Source of the DNA: a virus
Length of the DNA stretch: 29,484 bases
Reading direction: 5' to 3' (one strand)
Virus record (IMG/VR): IMGVR_UViG_3300043449_001840
Span: 1-29,484 of that record
In this document: one piece after another, positions 22,578 through 29,484 of the stretch
Position numbering within the stretch: the stretch's first letter is position 1
How the letters are laid out: every line of letters starts with the position of its first letter
Notes under the pieces: generated by a model
The model's input: the letters and a program-made list of their open reading frames with translations, nothing else
Databases searched by the model: none
What the model was told of the DNA's origin: nothing
Position numbers and translations under genes: made by a program

Positions 22578-22997
22578 TTATTTACCTGATGAACCAAATC
22601 CACCGGCCCCACGGTTGGTCTCATCAAGAGACTCCACTAGCTCCAGGGTTGTGTTTGCAAGCGGTACAATCATAAACTGAATGACACGTTCCCCAGCTTC
22701 CCAATGAAAGGGGATACCGGACTTGGTTCGAATGGCTGCTTTCCATTCACCACGGTAATCAGAATCGATTACCCCGCAGGTATTGTTCAGTTCCACTCCG
22801 TGCTTGGCTCCGGTACTGGAACGTGGCAACAGCAAACCGACGTGGCCTTCAGGAATTGCGGCAGCAAATCCGAGTCCGAACATCAGAGTTGCACCATTGG
22901 CTGAGCCGGCTTGAGGCATGTATATGTCAAAGGCTCCGGCTTTCTCAGATGCCTTTGTTGGCATAATGAAGCCCGTGTGAAGAGATTGAATTTGCAT
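22578..22997 (-). CDS. dut: dUTP diphosphatase (trimeric dUTPase)
   Basis: 139 residues, hydrolyses dUTP to dUMP and pyrophosphate, keeping uracil out of phage DNA and supplying dUMP. All five motifs of the trimeric family are present: AGAFDIYMP, PRSSTG, GVIDSDYRGE, GERVIQF and the C-terminal RGAGGFGSSG. The enzyme should be active. Start preceded by AAGGTCCACAGA. It is unusual as a nucleotide-metabolism gene next to tail genes and divergent from the portal. Confidence 0.95.
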   Translation of the reverse strand: MQIQSLHTGFIMPTKASEKAGAFDIYMPQAGSANGATLMFGLGFAAAIPEGHVGLLLPRSSTGAKHGVELNNTCGVIDSDYRGEWKAAIRTKSGIPFHWEAGERVIQFMIVPLANTTLELVESLDETNRGAGGFGSSGK

Positions 22998-23048
22998 TCT
23001 GTGGACCTTGAGTGGTTGACCGAATGATTGTAGCTATCCGGAGAATAT

Positions 23049-25220
23049 ATGCTCACAACTGATGAATCTAGAATGCCGGGTTTGGAAGCCCCCTCGTTGT
23101 CCAACTGGAAAAACCCCCCGACATTGCGTCAGTTGAAGCAGGATCTGACCTTTTCCACTCCAACTCACAACCTTCAAAAAACGAAGATTGCTGAATGGCT
23201 GGACAACCTGAATGTCACCGGCAGCGCAATCGTCAAAACGCCCAAAGGCACTTCGGCCATTGTGCCGAAGCTGATTCGAAAACAAGCCGAGTGGCGCTAC
23301 GCCGCATTGAGTGAGCCGTTTCTGAGCACAGACGACGTGTTCAATGTGCGTCCCATCACCTGGGAAGACCGCAAAGCAGCTCAGCAGAATCAGTTGGTTT
23401 TGAACCACCAGCTCAACGTGCACATCGACAAGACCAAGTTCATCGACGAATACGTCCGGGCTGCGGTCGATGAAGGCACCGTCATTGTCCGGGTCGGCTG
23501 GGATTTCCAGGAAGAGCAGTACCTGGCCACGGTGCCCAAGGTCGAATACCGGGTGAATCCCGAATTTGCTCCCATGCACCAGCACCTGGATCAGCTGGAG
23601 CAGGACTCGCCCAGTCAATACGCCACCGATGTGCCCGAAGAACTGAAGCAGGCCCACGAGCTCTACAAAGAAAATGGCGTGCCGATTGAGCCTGTGATCG
23701 TGGGCAAAGAGCAGGTGAAGAAGATGCGCACGGTGGTCAACCGGCCAACGCTGGAGGTCTGTGATTACCGCAACGTGACCTTCGACCCCACCTGCATGGG
23801 CAACCTGGAGAAGGCTGGCTTTCTGATCTACACCTTTGAGACCTCTCTCTCGGAGCTGGAGAAGGACGGCAAGTACAAGAACCTGAAGTTTGTGAACGTC
23901 GATTCGAACACCGTGCTGGGAACCCCCAACCACGCGCCGTCCGATGGTGTTCGCAGCTTCAACTTCCATGACCAGCCCCGCAAGAAGATCGTGGTGCACG
24001 AGTACTGGGGCCACTGGGACATCAACGGGGACGGCAAGACCGAATCTTTTGTGGCTGCCTGGGTGGGAGACACAATGATCCGTCTGGAAAAGAATCCCTA
24101 TCCGGACAAGAAGATCCCGTTCGTGGTCGAGCAGTACCTGCCCGTGAGAAAGAGCATGTACGGCGAGCCTGATGGAGCCCTTTTGGAGGACAACCAGAAA
24201 GTGGTCGGTGCCGTGACGCGCGGCATGATCGACATCATGGGCAAGTCGGCCAATGGCCAGACCGGCATCCGCAAGGACATGCTGGACACAACCAACCGTC
24301 GCAAGTTCGACAAGGGCCTGGACTACGAGTTCAACGCGAACGTCGATCCTCGGCAGGGCGTGTTCATGCACACTTATCCCGAGATCCCCCAGTCCGCCCA
24401 GTTCATGCTCCAGCTGCAGCAGATGGAAGCCGAGTCGATGACCGGGGTGAAGGCGTACAGCCAGGGCGTCTCCGGTGCTTCTCTGGGTGATGTGGCCGCG
24501 GCTGTGCGCGGTGCACTGGATGCTTCGTCCAAACGCGAGCTTGGGATCCTGCGCCGGCTGTCTAACGGCATGATCAAGATCGGCCGCAAGATCATTGCGA
24601 TGAACGCCGAGTTCCTGTCCGACACCGAGACCGTGCGCATCACCAACGAGGACTTCGTCACGGTGCGCAAGGACGATCTGCCAGGCAACTTTGATCTGAA
24701 GCTGTCGATCTCCACCGCCGAGGAAGACAACAACAAGGCCGAGCAGCTGGCTTTCCTGTTGCAGACCGTAGGCCCCAACGGCGATCGCGAGCTGATGCAG
24801 ATGATCCTGTCCGACATCGCCAAGCTGCGCAAGATGCCCGACCTGGCCGAGAAGATCGAGAAGTTCCAGCCTCAGCCTGATCCGTTGGTTCAGCAAAAGG
24901 CTCAGCTTGAGATCGAACTGCTCAAAGCGCAGATCTCGCGCGAGCAGGCGCACGCCATGAGCTACCAAACCAGCGCTCAACTGGACGTGGCCAAGGCTGG
25001 AACCGAAGGTGTGAAGCAGGGCCACATTAAATCGGACACCGACCTGAAGAATCTGAATTTTGTCGAGCAGGAATCAGGCGTGACCCAGGAACGAGCCAAG
25101 GAATTGCATGGTGAACAGGCCAGAAGCCAGATGCAATTGAAGGCTGTCGAGCATGAATTCAACAAAGAATTGAAGGACCGAGACCTTCTTAAAGAGTACA
25201 TGAAGAAAAATGCGGCTTAA
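23049..25220 (+). CDS. Portal protein (N4 gp59-like)
   Basis: 723 residues, the dodecameric channel at the capsid vertex. Length and style match the large portal of N4-like phages. The N-terminal part holds conserved aromatic and acidic stretches (PITWEDRKAAQQNQLVLNHQ, DEGTVIVRVGWDF). The central part, with EDNQKVVGAVTRGMIDIMGK, is typical for this family. Residues from about 600 to the end form long charged helices with likely coiled coils, the barrel or crown region. CCGGAGAATAT lies before the ATG. Confidence 0.92.
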   Translation: MLTTDESRMPGLEAPSLSNWKNPPTLRQLKQDLTFSTPTHNLQKTKIAEWLDNLNVTGSAIVKTPKGTSAIVPKLIRKQAEWRYAALSEPFLSTDDVFNVRPITWEDRKAAQQNQLVLNHQLNVHIDKTKFIDEYVRAAVDEGTVIVRVGWDFQEEQYLATVPKVEYRVNPEFAPMHQHLDQLEQDSPSQYATDVPEELKQAHELYKENGVPIEPVIVGKEQVKKMRTVVNRPTLEVCDYRNVTFDPTCMGNLEKAGFLIYTFETSLSELEKDGKYKNLKFVNVDSNTVLGTPNHAPSDGVRSFNFHDQPRKKIVVHEYWGHWDINGDGKTESFVAAWVGDTMIRLEKNPYPDKKIPFVVEQYLPVRKSMYGEPDGALLEDNQKVVGAVTRGMIDIMGKSANGQTGIRKDMLDTTNRRKFDKGLDYEFNANVDPRQGVFMHTYPEIPQSAQFMLQLQQMEAESMTGVKAYSQGVSGASLGDVAAAVRGALDASSKRELGILRRLSNGMIKIGRKIIAMNAEFLSDTETVRITNEDFVTVRKDDLPGNFDLKLSISTAEEDNNKAEQLAFLLQTVGPNGDRELMQMILSDIAKLRKMPDLAEKIEKFQPQPDPLVQQKAQLEIELLKAQISREQAHAMSYQTSAQLDVAKAGTEGVKQGHIKSDTDLKNLNFVEQESGVTQERAKELHGEQARSQMQLKAVEHEFNKELKDRDLLKEYMKKNAA

Positions 25221-25242
25221 AAAGTTATATAGTACGGGGTGT

Positions 25243-25258
25243 GAGTGAGTGGTCACTC
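25243..25258. repeat. Small inverted repeat between portal and next gene
   Basis: GAGTGA-GTGG-TCACTC, a 6-bp hairpin without a following T-run, in the 71-nt gap after the portal. Possibly an RNA processing site or weak terminator. Confidence 0.4.
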
Positions 25259-25291
25259 CATCCCTATTAACTTTCGAAAGCACTGATAGAC

Positions 25292-25633
25292 ATGAGCAAC
25301 AACACTGTTCAAGCGATTGAAGAGAACATACGACAAGCCAAGTTGATCGTAGGCACCGGGGATTCCCTGGAGCGTCTGCGTCAGAACCGGGACTTCAAGG
25401 CCGTGATTCTCGACGGGTACTTCAAGCAGGAAGCCATTCGATTGGTTCACCTCAAAGCTGACCCTGCAATGCAGTCGCCTGACATGCAAAAATCCATCGT
25501 TGCCCAGATGGATGCCATTGGTTCGTTGAACCAGTACTTCACCGCTGTGTACCAGCAGGCTTCGATTGCCCGAAAGGCAATTGCTTCCGATGAAGAAACA
25601 CGCGATGAAATTCTGGCTGAGGAGCAAAACTGA
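25292..25633 (+). CDS. Small structural or assembly protein (N4 gp58-like by position)
   Basis: 113 residues, helical, with two amphipathic helices (EENIRQAKLIVGTGDSLERL, AQMDAIGSLNQYFTAVYQQA). It lies between portal and scaffold and its stop shares a base with the next start (TGATG), so translation is coupled. Matches the place of N4 gene 58. Confidence 0.8.
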   Translation: MSNNTVQAIEENIRQAKLIVGTGDSLERLRQNRDFKAVILDGYFKQEAIRLVHLKADPAMQSPDMQKSIVAQMDAIGSLNQYFTAVYQQASIARKAIASDEETRDEILAEEQN

Positions 25634-26832
25634 TGGCTGACAAAGACGACAATGTGAACACCCACATGGCCAATTTCCTTTCCATGCCGGACGAAGAAAT
25701 TCGCAACATGGTTTCTCCTGGCGTGGCTGATCCTGCACCAGAACTTGATGCTGATCCTGTTGACAACGAACCAGTTGTTGACTTGGCACTTGATGCCAAT
25801 GACGATCAGGACAAAGATCCTGTAGAGGGCGATGACGACGAGCCGGCTGACAAGCCGGGCGAGGAGGAGTCGTCCGAACGCGATGGAAACAAAGAAGGTG
25901 CTGCGGATTCCCAGGACAAAGCTCCTGCCGCAGACCAGGCCGATAAAGCTGCCGAGCCTGCTGATAAGCCGGCTGCAGAACAAGGCGCAGTGGATTTCGA
26001 GTCAGAGTACAGGCGTCTTCTGGCTCCCTTCAAGGCAAATGGCCGCGAGATCAAAGTCAACTCTGTTGACGAGGCCGTGACCCTGATGCAGATGGGAGCC
26101 AACTACAACAAGAAGATGGCTGCTCTGAAACCCAATCTGAAGCTCATGAAGCTGTTGGAAAACAACGGCCTTCTGAACGAAGAGAAGATTGGCTTTTTGA
26201 TTGACCTGGGTCGTAAAGACCCTGCTGCAATCAACAAGCTGGTCAAAGACAGCGGTATCGATCCCATGGATCTTTCCGCTGAACAAGCAAGCGCGTACAA
26301 GCAGACTGCTTACACTGTTGATGATCGTGAGATTGAGCTGGATACGGTGCTGGATGACATTCAAGGCACACCCTCGTACAACCGGACGCTCGAAGTTGTT
26401 AGCACTAAGTGGGATGCGGCAAGTAAACAGGTGATCGCTGGAACGCCTCAACTGCTCAAAGTCATCAATGACCATATCTCGAATGGCATTTACGATGTGA
26501 TCAGTAAAGAGATCGAAAGCGAGCGCATGTTTGGTCGCTTGAACGGTGTGTCCGACATCGAAGCTTATCGTCGAATTGGGGATTCTCTCCACGCTAAGGG
26601 CGCGTTTAACCACCTGGTTCAGGGTAGCTCCCCGACCCAGGCAAAACCTGCAGCCCAGCCAGTGGTGGTCACTCCAAAACCGAAAGTCGAAGACGACAAA
26701 CTGAAAGACAAACGGCGAGCTGCAAGCTCCACAAAGCCCGCTGCAACTGGAAATTCGACACCTTCGGAATTTGATCCGTTGGCTTTGTCGGATGACGAGT
26801 TCAGCAAGCTGATCAACAAGAACCTTTTGTAA
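25633..26832 (+). CDS. Putative scaffolding / capsid assembly protein (N4 gp57-like by position)
   Basis: 399 residues. Residues about 30-125 are strongly acidic and low in complexity (Asp, Glu, Pro, Ala), as in many scaffolds. A helical core covers about 125-330, a basic Lys/Pro linker about 335-370, and the end is a short helix (DPLALSDDEFSKLINKNLL), the place where scaffolds usually bind the capsid protein. It stands directly before the major capsid gene. The function is inferred from make-up and position. Confidence 0.8.
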   Translation: MADKDDNVNTHMANFLSMPDEEIRNMVSPGVADPAPELDADPVDNEPVVDLALDANDDQDKDPVEGDDDEPADKPGEEESSERDGNKEGAADSQDKAPAADQADKAAEPADKPAAEQGAVDFESEYRRLLAPFKANGREIKVNSVDEAVTLMQMGANYNKKMAALKPNLKLMKLLENNGLLNEEKIGFLIDLGRKDPAAINKLVKDSGIDPMDLSAEQASAYKQTAYTVDDREIELDTVLDDIQGTPSYNRTLEVVSTKWDAASKQVIAGTPQLLKVINDHISNGIYDVISKEIESERMFGRLNGVSDIEAYRRIGDSLHAKGAFNHLVQGSSPTQAKPAAQPVVVTPKPKVEDDKLKDKRRAASSTKPAATGNSTPSEFDPLALSDDEFSKLINKNLL

Positions 26833-26844
26833 AGGATGCTCATC

Positions 26845-28242
26845 ATGGCACGTCAGTTCAACAACCCCCCTTCGACTCCTTCGAGCGTTGGCGGTACTCA
26901 ACTTCACCCTCACTTTTATGTCAAGAAGGCCCTTGTCGAACTGCCTAAGTTGCAGTTCTTCAGCCAACTTGCTGATGTGACTTCCATGCCGAAAAACTTC
27001 GGCAAAACGATCAAGCGCTATCACTACATGCCGTTGCTTGACGACCGCAACATCAACGACCAAGGTCTGGATGCTGCTGGTGCCGTCATTGACAGCACGA
27101 AGTATTTTGTGACTTTGCCTGCTTTGACCAATTCCTATGCCGTGGATGCCACTGCTACTGCCGCTGCTGCCGCAATCAATGCGATCCAAGCTGGTGTGGC
27201 TGTGAAATCCGGTACTGGTCCTTGGGTTGTGACTGTGTCCAAGCTGAATTTGGCTGCCGCTACTCAAGCACAAGCTGCTGCCGTGGTTGCTGCTGTGACT
27301 GGTGCCTTGTCCCAACAAGGCTCTGGCAACCTGTACGGTTCCAGCAAAGACATTGGCACGATTTCGGGCAAGATGCCTGTTTTGTCCGAAACCGGTGGCC
27401 GCGTTAACCGCGTGGGCTTCAAGCGTATCGAACTGGAAGGCACTTTGGAGAAGTTTGGCTTCTTCGACGAGTACACCCAGGAATCGATGGACTTCGATTC
27501 GGACGAGCAGTTGATGGAACACATCAACCGCGAGCTGATTCTGGGTGCCAACGAGATGACCGAAGATGCTCTGCAGATCGACTTGCTGAACTCTGCCGGT
27601 GTGGTTCGTTACGCTGGCTCCGCTGTCAGCAACGCCACCATCGACCAGACCAGCGTCGTGACCTACGGCGATCTGATGCGTACCTCGATCCAGCTGGACC
27701 AGAACCGCTGCCCCAAGCAGACCAATGTGATTACTGGTTCGCGCATGATCGACACCAAGACGATCCCTTCTGCTCGCGTGGCTTACATTGGCAGCGAGTT
27801 GATCCCGATCTTCAAGGGCATGAAAGACCTGCACAACAACCAGGCCTTCGTGGGCGTAGAGCGCTACGCTGCTGGTACCACCACCTTGAACGGTGAAATC
27901 GGTACCGTGGATCAGTTCCGTCTGGTCGTGGTTCCCGAGATGATGAAGTGGGCTGGTGCCGGTGCTGACGCTTCTGCCGATGCCACCTGCTACGAGACTG
28001 GCAACCGTTTTGACGTGTTCCCTATCCTTGTGGTTGGCGACGAGTCGTTCACTACTATCGGTTTCCAAACCGACGGCAAATCGGTGAAGTTCAAAATTAC
28101 CCACAAGGCTCCTGGTGAAGCAACTGCCAACCAGCTTGATCCTTACGGTGAGACAGGCTTCATGTCGATCAAGTGGTACTACGGCTTTATGTGCCTGCGT
28201 CCTGAGCGTATTGCTCTGATCAAGACAGCTGGCAAGCTGTAA
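26845..28242 (+). CDS. Major capsid protein (N4 gp56-like)
   Basis: 465 residues from the ATG at 26845, 8 nt after AAGGATG. The first ATG at 26836 lies within the ribosome site. HK97-fold capsid protein of N4 type: conserved stretches include [49 protein letters not shown] and [14 protein letters not shown]. Residues about 98-160 form an Ala-rich extra segment ([16 protein letters not shown] ... LSQQGSG) that makes it longer than the N4 protein. A terminator follows closely. Confidence 0.93.
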   Translation: MARQFNNPPSTPSSVGGTQLHPHFYVKKALVELPKLQFFSQLADVTSMPKNFGKTIKRYHYMPLLDDRNINDQGLDAAGAVIDSTKYFVTLPALTNSYAVDATATAAAAAINAIQAGVAVKSGTGPWVVTVSKLNLAAATQAQAAAVVAAVTGALSQQGSGNLYGSSKDIGTISGKMPVLSETGGRVNRVGFKRIELEGTLEKFGFFDEYTQESMDFDSDEQLMEHINRELILGANEMTEDALQIDLLNSAGVVRYAGSAVSNATIDQTSVVTYGDLMRTSIQLDQNRCPKQTNVITGSRMIDTKTIPSARVAYIGSELIPIFKGMKDLHNNQAFVGVERYAAGTTTLNGEIGTVDQFRLVVVPEMMKWAGAGADASADATCYETGNRFDVFPILVVGDESFTTIGFQTDGKSVKFKITHKAPGEATANQLDPYGETGFMSIKWYYGFMCLRPERIALIKTAGKL

Positions 28243-28255
28243 TCCACAGTAAAGG

Positions 28256-28280
28256 AAGGCAGGGAAACCTGCCTTTCTTT
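28256..28280 (+). terminator. Intrinsic terminator after the major capsid gene
   Basis: Perfect 8-bp stem AAGGCAGG/CCTGCCTT with a GAAA tetraloop, followed by TCTTTGCTT. The T-run is modest, so read-through to the following structural genes is likely; it may set a high ratio of capsid to downstream products. Confidence 0.75.
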
Positions 28281-28314
28281 GCTTACCTTTTTCACCCCAC
28301 AGGAACAATCCGCA

Positions 28315-28878
28315 ATGTCTGAAACCACTGACAACGAAATCCAAAATCCAACGCAAGACGAGCTGGCTGCGCTGAAAGCACGCGCCGACATGCTGGGTCT
28401 TACGTACCATCCCTCCATTGGTTTGGAGAAGCTGCGCGAGAAGGTGAATGCCGCTCTGGCCCCGCCCGCAGAAGAAGCCAAAAAATCTGAAGTTGCTGCC
28501 GTGGAAACCGAAGGGCAGCGCATGAACCGCTTGAAGCGCGAAGCTTCCAAGCTGGTGCGCATTCGTGTGACCTGCATGAATCCGGCCAAAAAGGAATGGG
28601 AAGGCGAGATCTTCTCTGTGGGCAACTCAGTGGTGGGTGCGTTTACCAAGTACGTGCCGTTCAACGCAGAAGAAGGCTGGCACGTTCCCCACATGATTTA
28701 TCAGATGATCTGTGATCGTCAGTGTCAGGTGTTTTACACCGTGTCTGACAGCCGTGGAAACAAGACTCGTCGTGGCAAGCTGATCAAGGAATTTTCTGTT
28801 GAAGTCATGCCTCAGCTGACTGCCGAAGAGCTGCACGATCTGGCCCAACGCCAGGCCATGTCTAACTCGATCGACTAA
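28315..28878 (+). CDS. Hypothetical virion or assembly protein (N4 gp55-like by position)
   Basis: 187 residues from the ATG at 28315. The N-terminal part contains a LEM/SAP-like short helical stretch (DELAALKARADMLGLTYHPS followed by IGLEKLREKV), then beta-rich sequence (IRVTCMNPAKKEWEGEIFSV). SAP-like stretches can bind DNA, but this is only a resemblance. It follows the capsid terminator. Confidence 0.75.
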   Translation: MSETTDNEIQNPTQDELAALKARADMLGLTYHPSIGLEKLREKVNAALAPPAEEAKKSEVAAVETEGQRMNRLKREASKLVRIRVTCMNPAKKEWEGEIFSVGNSVVGAFTKYVPFNAEEGWHVPHMIYQMICDRQCQVFYTVSDSRGNKTRRGKLIKEFSVEVMPQLTAEELHDLAQRQAMSNSID

Positions 28879-28903
28879 GTTGTAACCCAGCCCGGATAGA
28901 CCT

Positions 28904-29484
28904 ATGACCGCCATTGCAGTAACAGACCTGACCGCAGCCACCCTTGAAGGCTCAGGTGTCTTCGACGTTCTGATGCGAGCCAACAAGGCTCACCTGGAAG
29001 CCGAGTTTGCCAAGGGGCGGATCAAGGGTGCGGAATACGCCACGGTCTATCTGGGCTCGCTGACCCAGGTCATGCAGACAGCGCTCAGCTTTCTGCTGGC
29101 CAAGGAGAAGACCGACCTTGAAGCCCAGCTGATCCAAAAGCAGATCCAGCTGGCTCAAGTCGAGATCGACAAGGCAAGTGCCACGCTGCTGCAGATCGAG
29201 GCCCAGACCGCTTTGATCAACCAGCAAAAGCTGAACGCCATCACCGAGAACACGGTGCTGGTGGCTCAGGAATGCAAGCTGCGCGCCGAATACGACCTGA
29301 CCTTGGCTTCGATCCTGAAGGCCAACCAGGAGACGGCGCTGCTGACCCAGAAGGTGGCCACCGAGCGTGCTCAGATCACTTCGATGGGCGTGGATGCGGA
29401 CAGCGTGCTGGGCCGGCAGAAGGGCCTGTACGTGGCCCAGACGAACGGCTTTGTCCGAGACGCCGAGCAGAAGGCCGCAAAGCT
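28904..29484 (+). CDS. Structural protein (N4 gp54-like by position), 3' end cut by window
   Basis: 193 codons in the window, open to the right edge. Starts MTAIAVTDLTAATLEGSGVF, then GRIKGAEYATVYLGSLTQVM, then long Gln/Leu/Ala/Lys-rich helices (about 70-160) likely to form coiled coils, and YVAQTNGFVRDAEQKAAK near the edge. This pattern fits the tail or internal structural protein next to gp55 in N4-like phages. Confidence 0.8.
   Translation, partial: MTAIAVTDLTAATLEGSGVFDVLMRANKAHLEAEFAKGRIKGAEYATVYLGSLTQVMQTALSFLLAKEKTDLEAQLIQKQIQLAQVEIDKASATLLQIEAQTALINQQKLNAITENTVLVAQECKLRAEYDLTLASILKANQETALLTQKVATERAQITSMGVDADSVLGRQKGLYVAQTNGFVRDAEQKAAK

Noticed and set aside
23034-25025. Open frame of 663 codons on the minus strand opposite the portal gene
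   Set aside because: Shadow of the portal codon use; no motif, and the portal is certain.
26002-28410. Open frame of 802 codons on the minus strand opposite scaffold and major capsid genes
   Set aside because: The plus-strand genes have clear family motifs and ribosome sites. The antisense frame is Val/His/Leu-rich shadow sequence without motifs, a usual effect of codon bias.
1-29484. CRISPR arrays, insertion sequences, integrase or attachment sites
   Set aside because: No regularly spaced repeats, transposase or integrase motifs were seen; the gene set fits a strictly lytic phage.

Overview
The window is part of an N4-like podovirus genome (Schitoviridae). The diagnostic set is a T7-type RNA polymerase split into two proteins, a family A DNA polymerase, a Dda/RecD2-type helicase, a MoxR-type ATPase next to a VWA/metallopeptidase protein, an N4-type terminase, a portal of over 700 residues, and an N4-type capsid protein. 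The large virion RNA polymerase and the single-strand binding protein of N4 lie outside the window. Several small proteins look like ones common in phages of Burkholderiales, so a betaproteobacterial host is likely, but this is inference.

Layout. From about 15.7 kb leftward everything is on the minus strand. 15.7-9.97 kb is the early region: small membrane and hypothetical proteins, an SLOG-fold protein, RNAP subunit 1, four tandem paralogous small genes, one more small gene, RNAP subunit 2, then a strong terminator. 9.75-0 kb is the middle region: small genes, an HTH protein, two AAA+ ATPases, the VWA protein, helicase and DNA polymerase (cut by the window start). At 15.85-16.11 kb three tRNAs (Ile, Asn, Tyr) lie on the plus strand, followed by a terminator. 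From 16.3 kb rightward is the late region: small terminase, two-TM protein, TerL, connector-like protein and a small basic protein. An inverted block at 19.95-23.0 kb carries tail fibre genes and dUTPase. Portal, scaffold, major capsid protein and further structural genes follow to the window end.

How it works together. Four minus-strand units each begin with a small GGA-loop hairpin on the template strand. It lies about 13 nt before a probable GG transcript start, followed by a 5' stem-loop, a TGGAG ribosome site and the first ATG. These look like early promoters of an N4-type virion RNA polymerase. The last one would drive SLOG, RNAP1, the paralog cassette and RNAP2 as one transcript; the resulting RNAP1/RNAP2 enzyme would then read the middle replication genes. 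Early and late regions diverge at 15.7-16.3 kb. In N4 this corresponds to the two genome ends placed side by side, so the sequence probably comes from a circularised or permuted assembly.

Most noteworthy: the early-promoter module; the four-paralog cassette between the RNAP halves; an in-frame amber codon just after the Walker A of a ClpX-like ATPase; a tRNA-Asn with a 21-nt D-loop insertion; and a repeat-rich non-coding segment at 15.18-15.41 kb.
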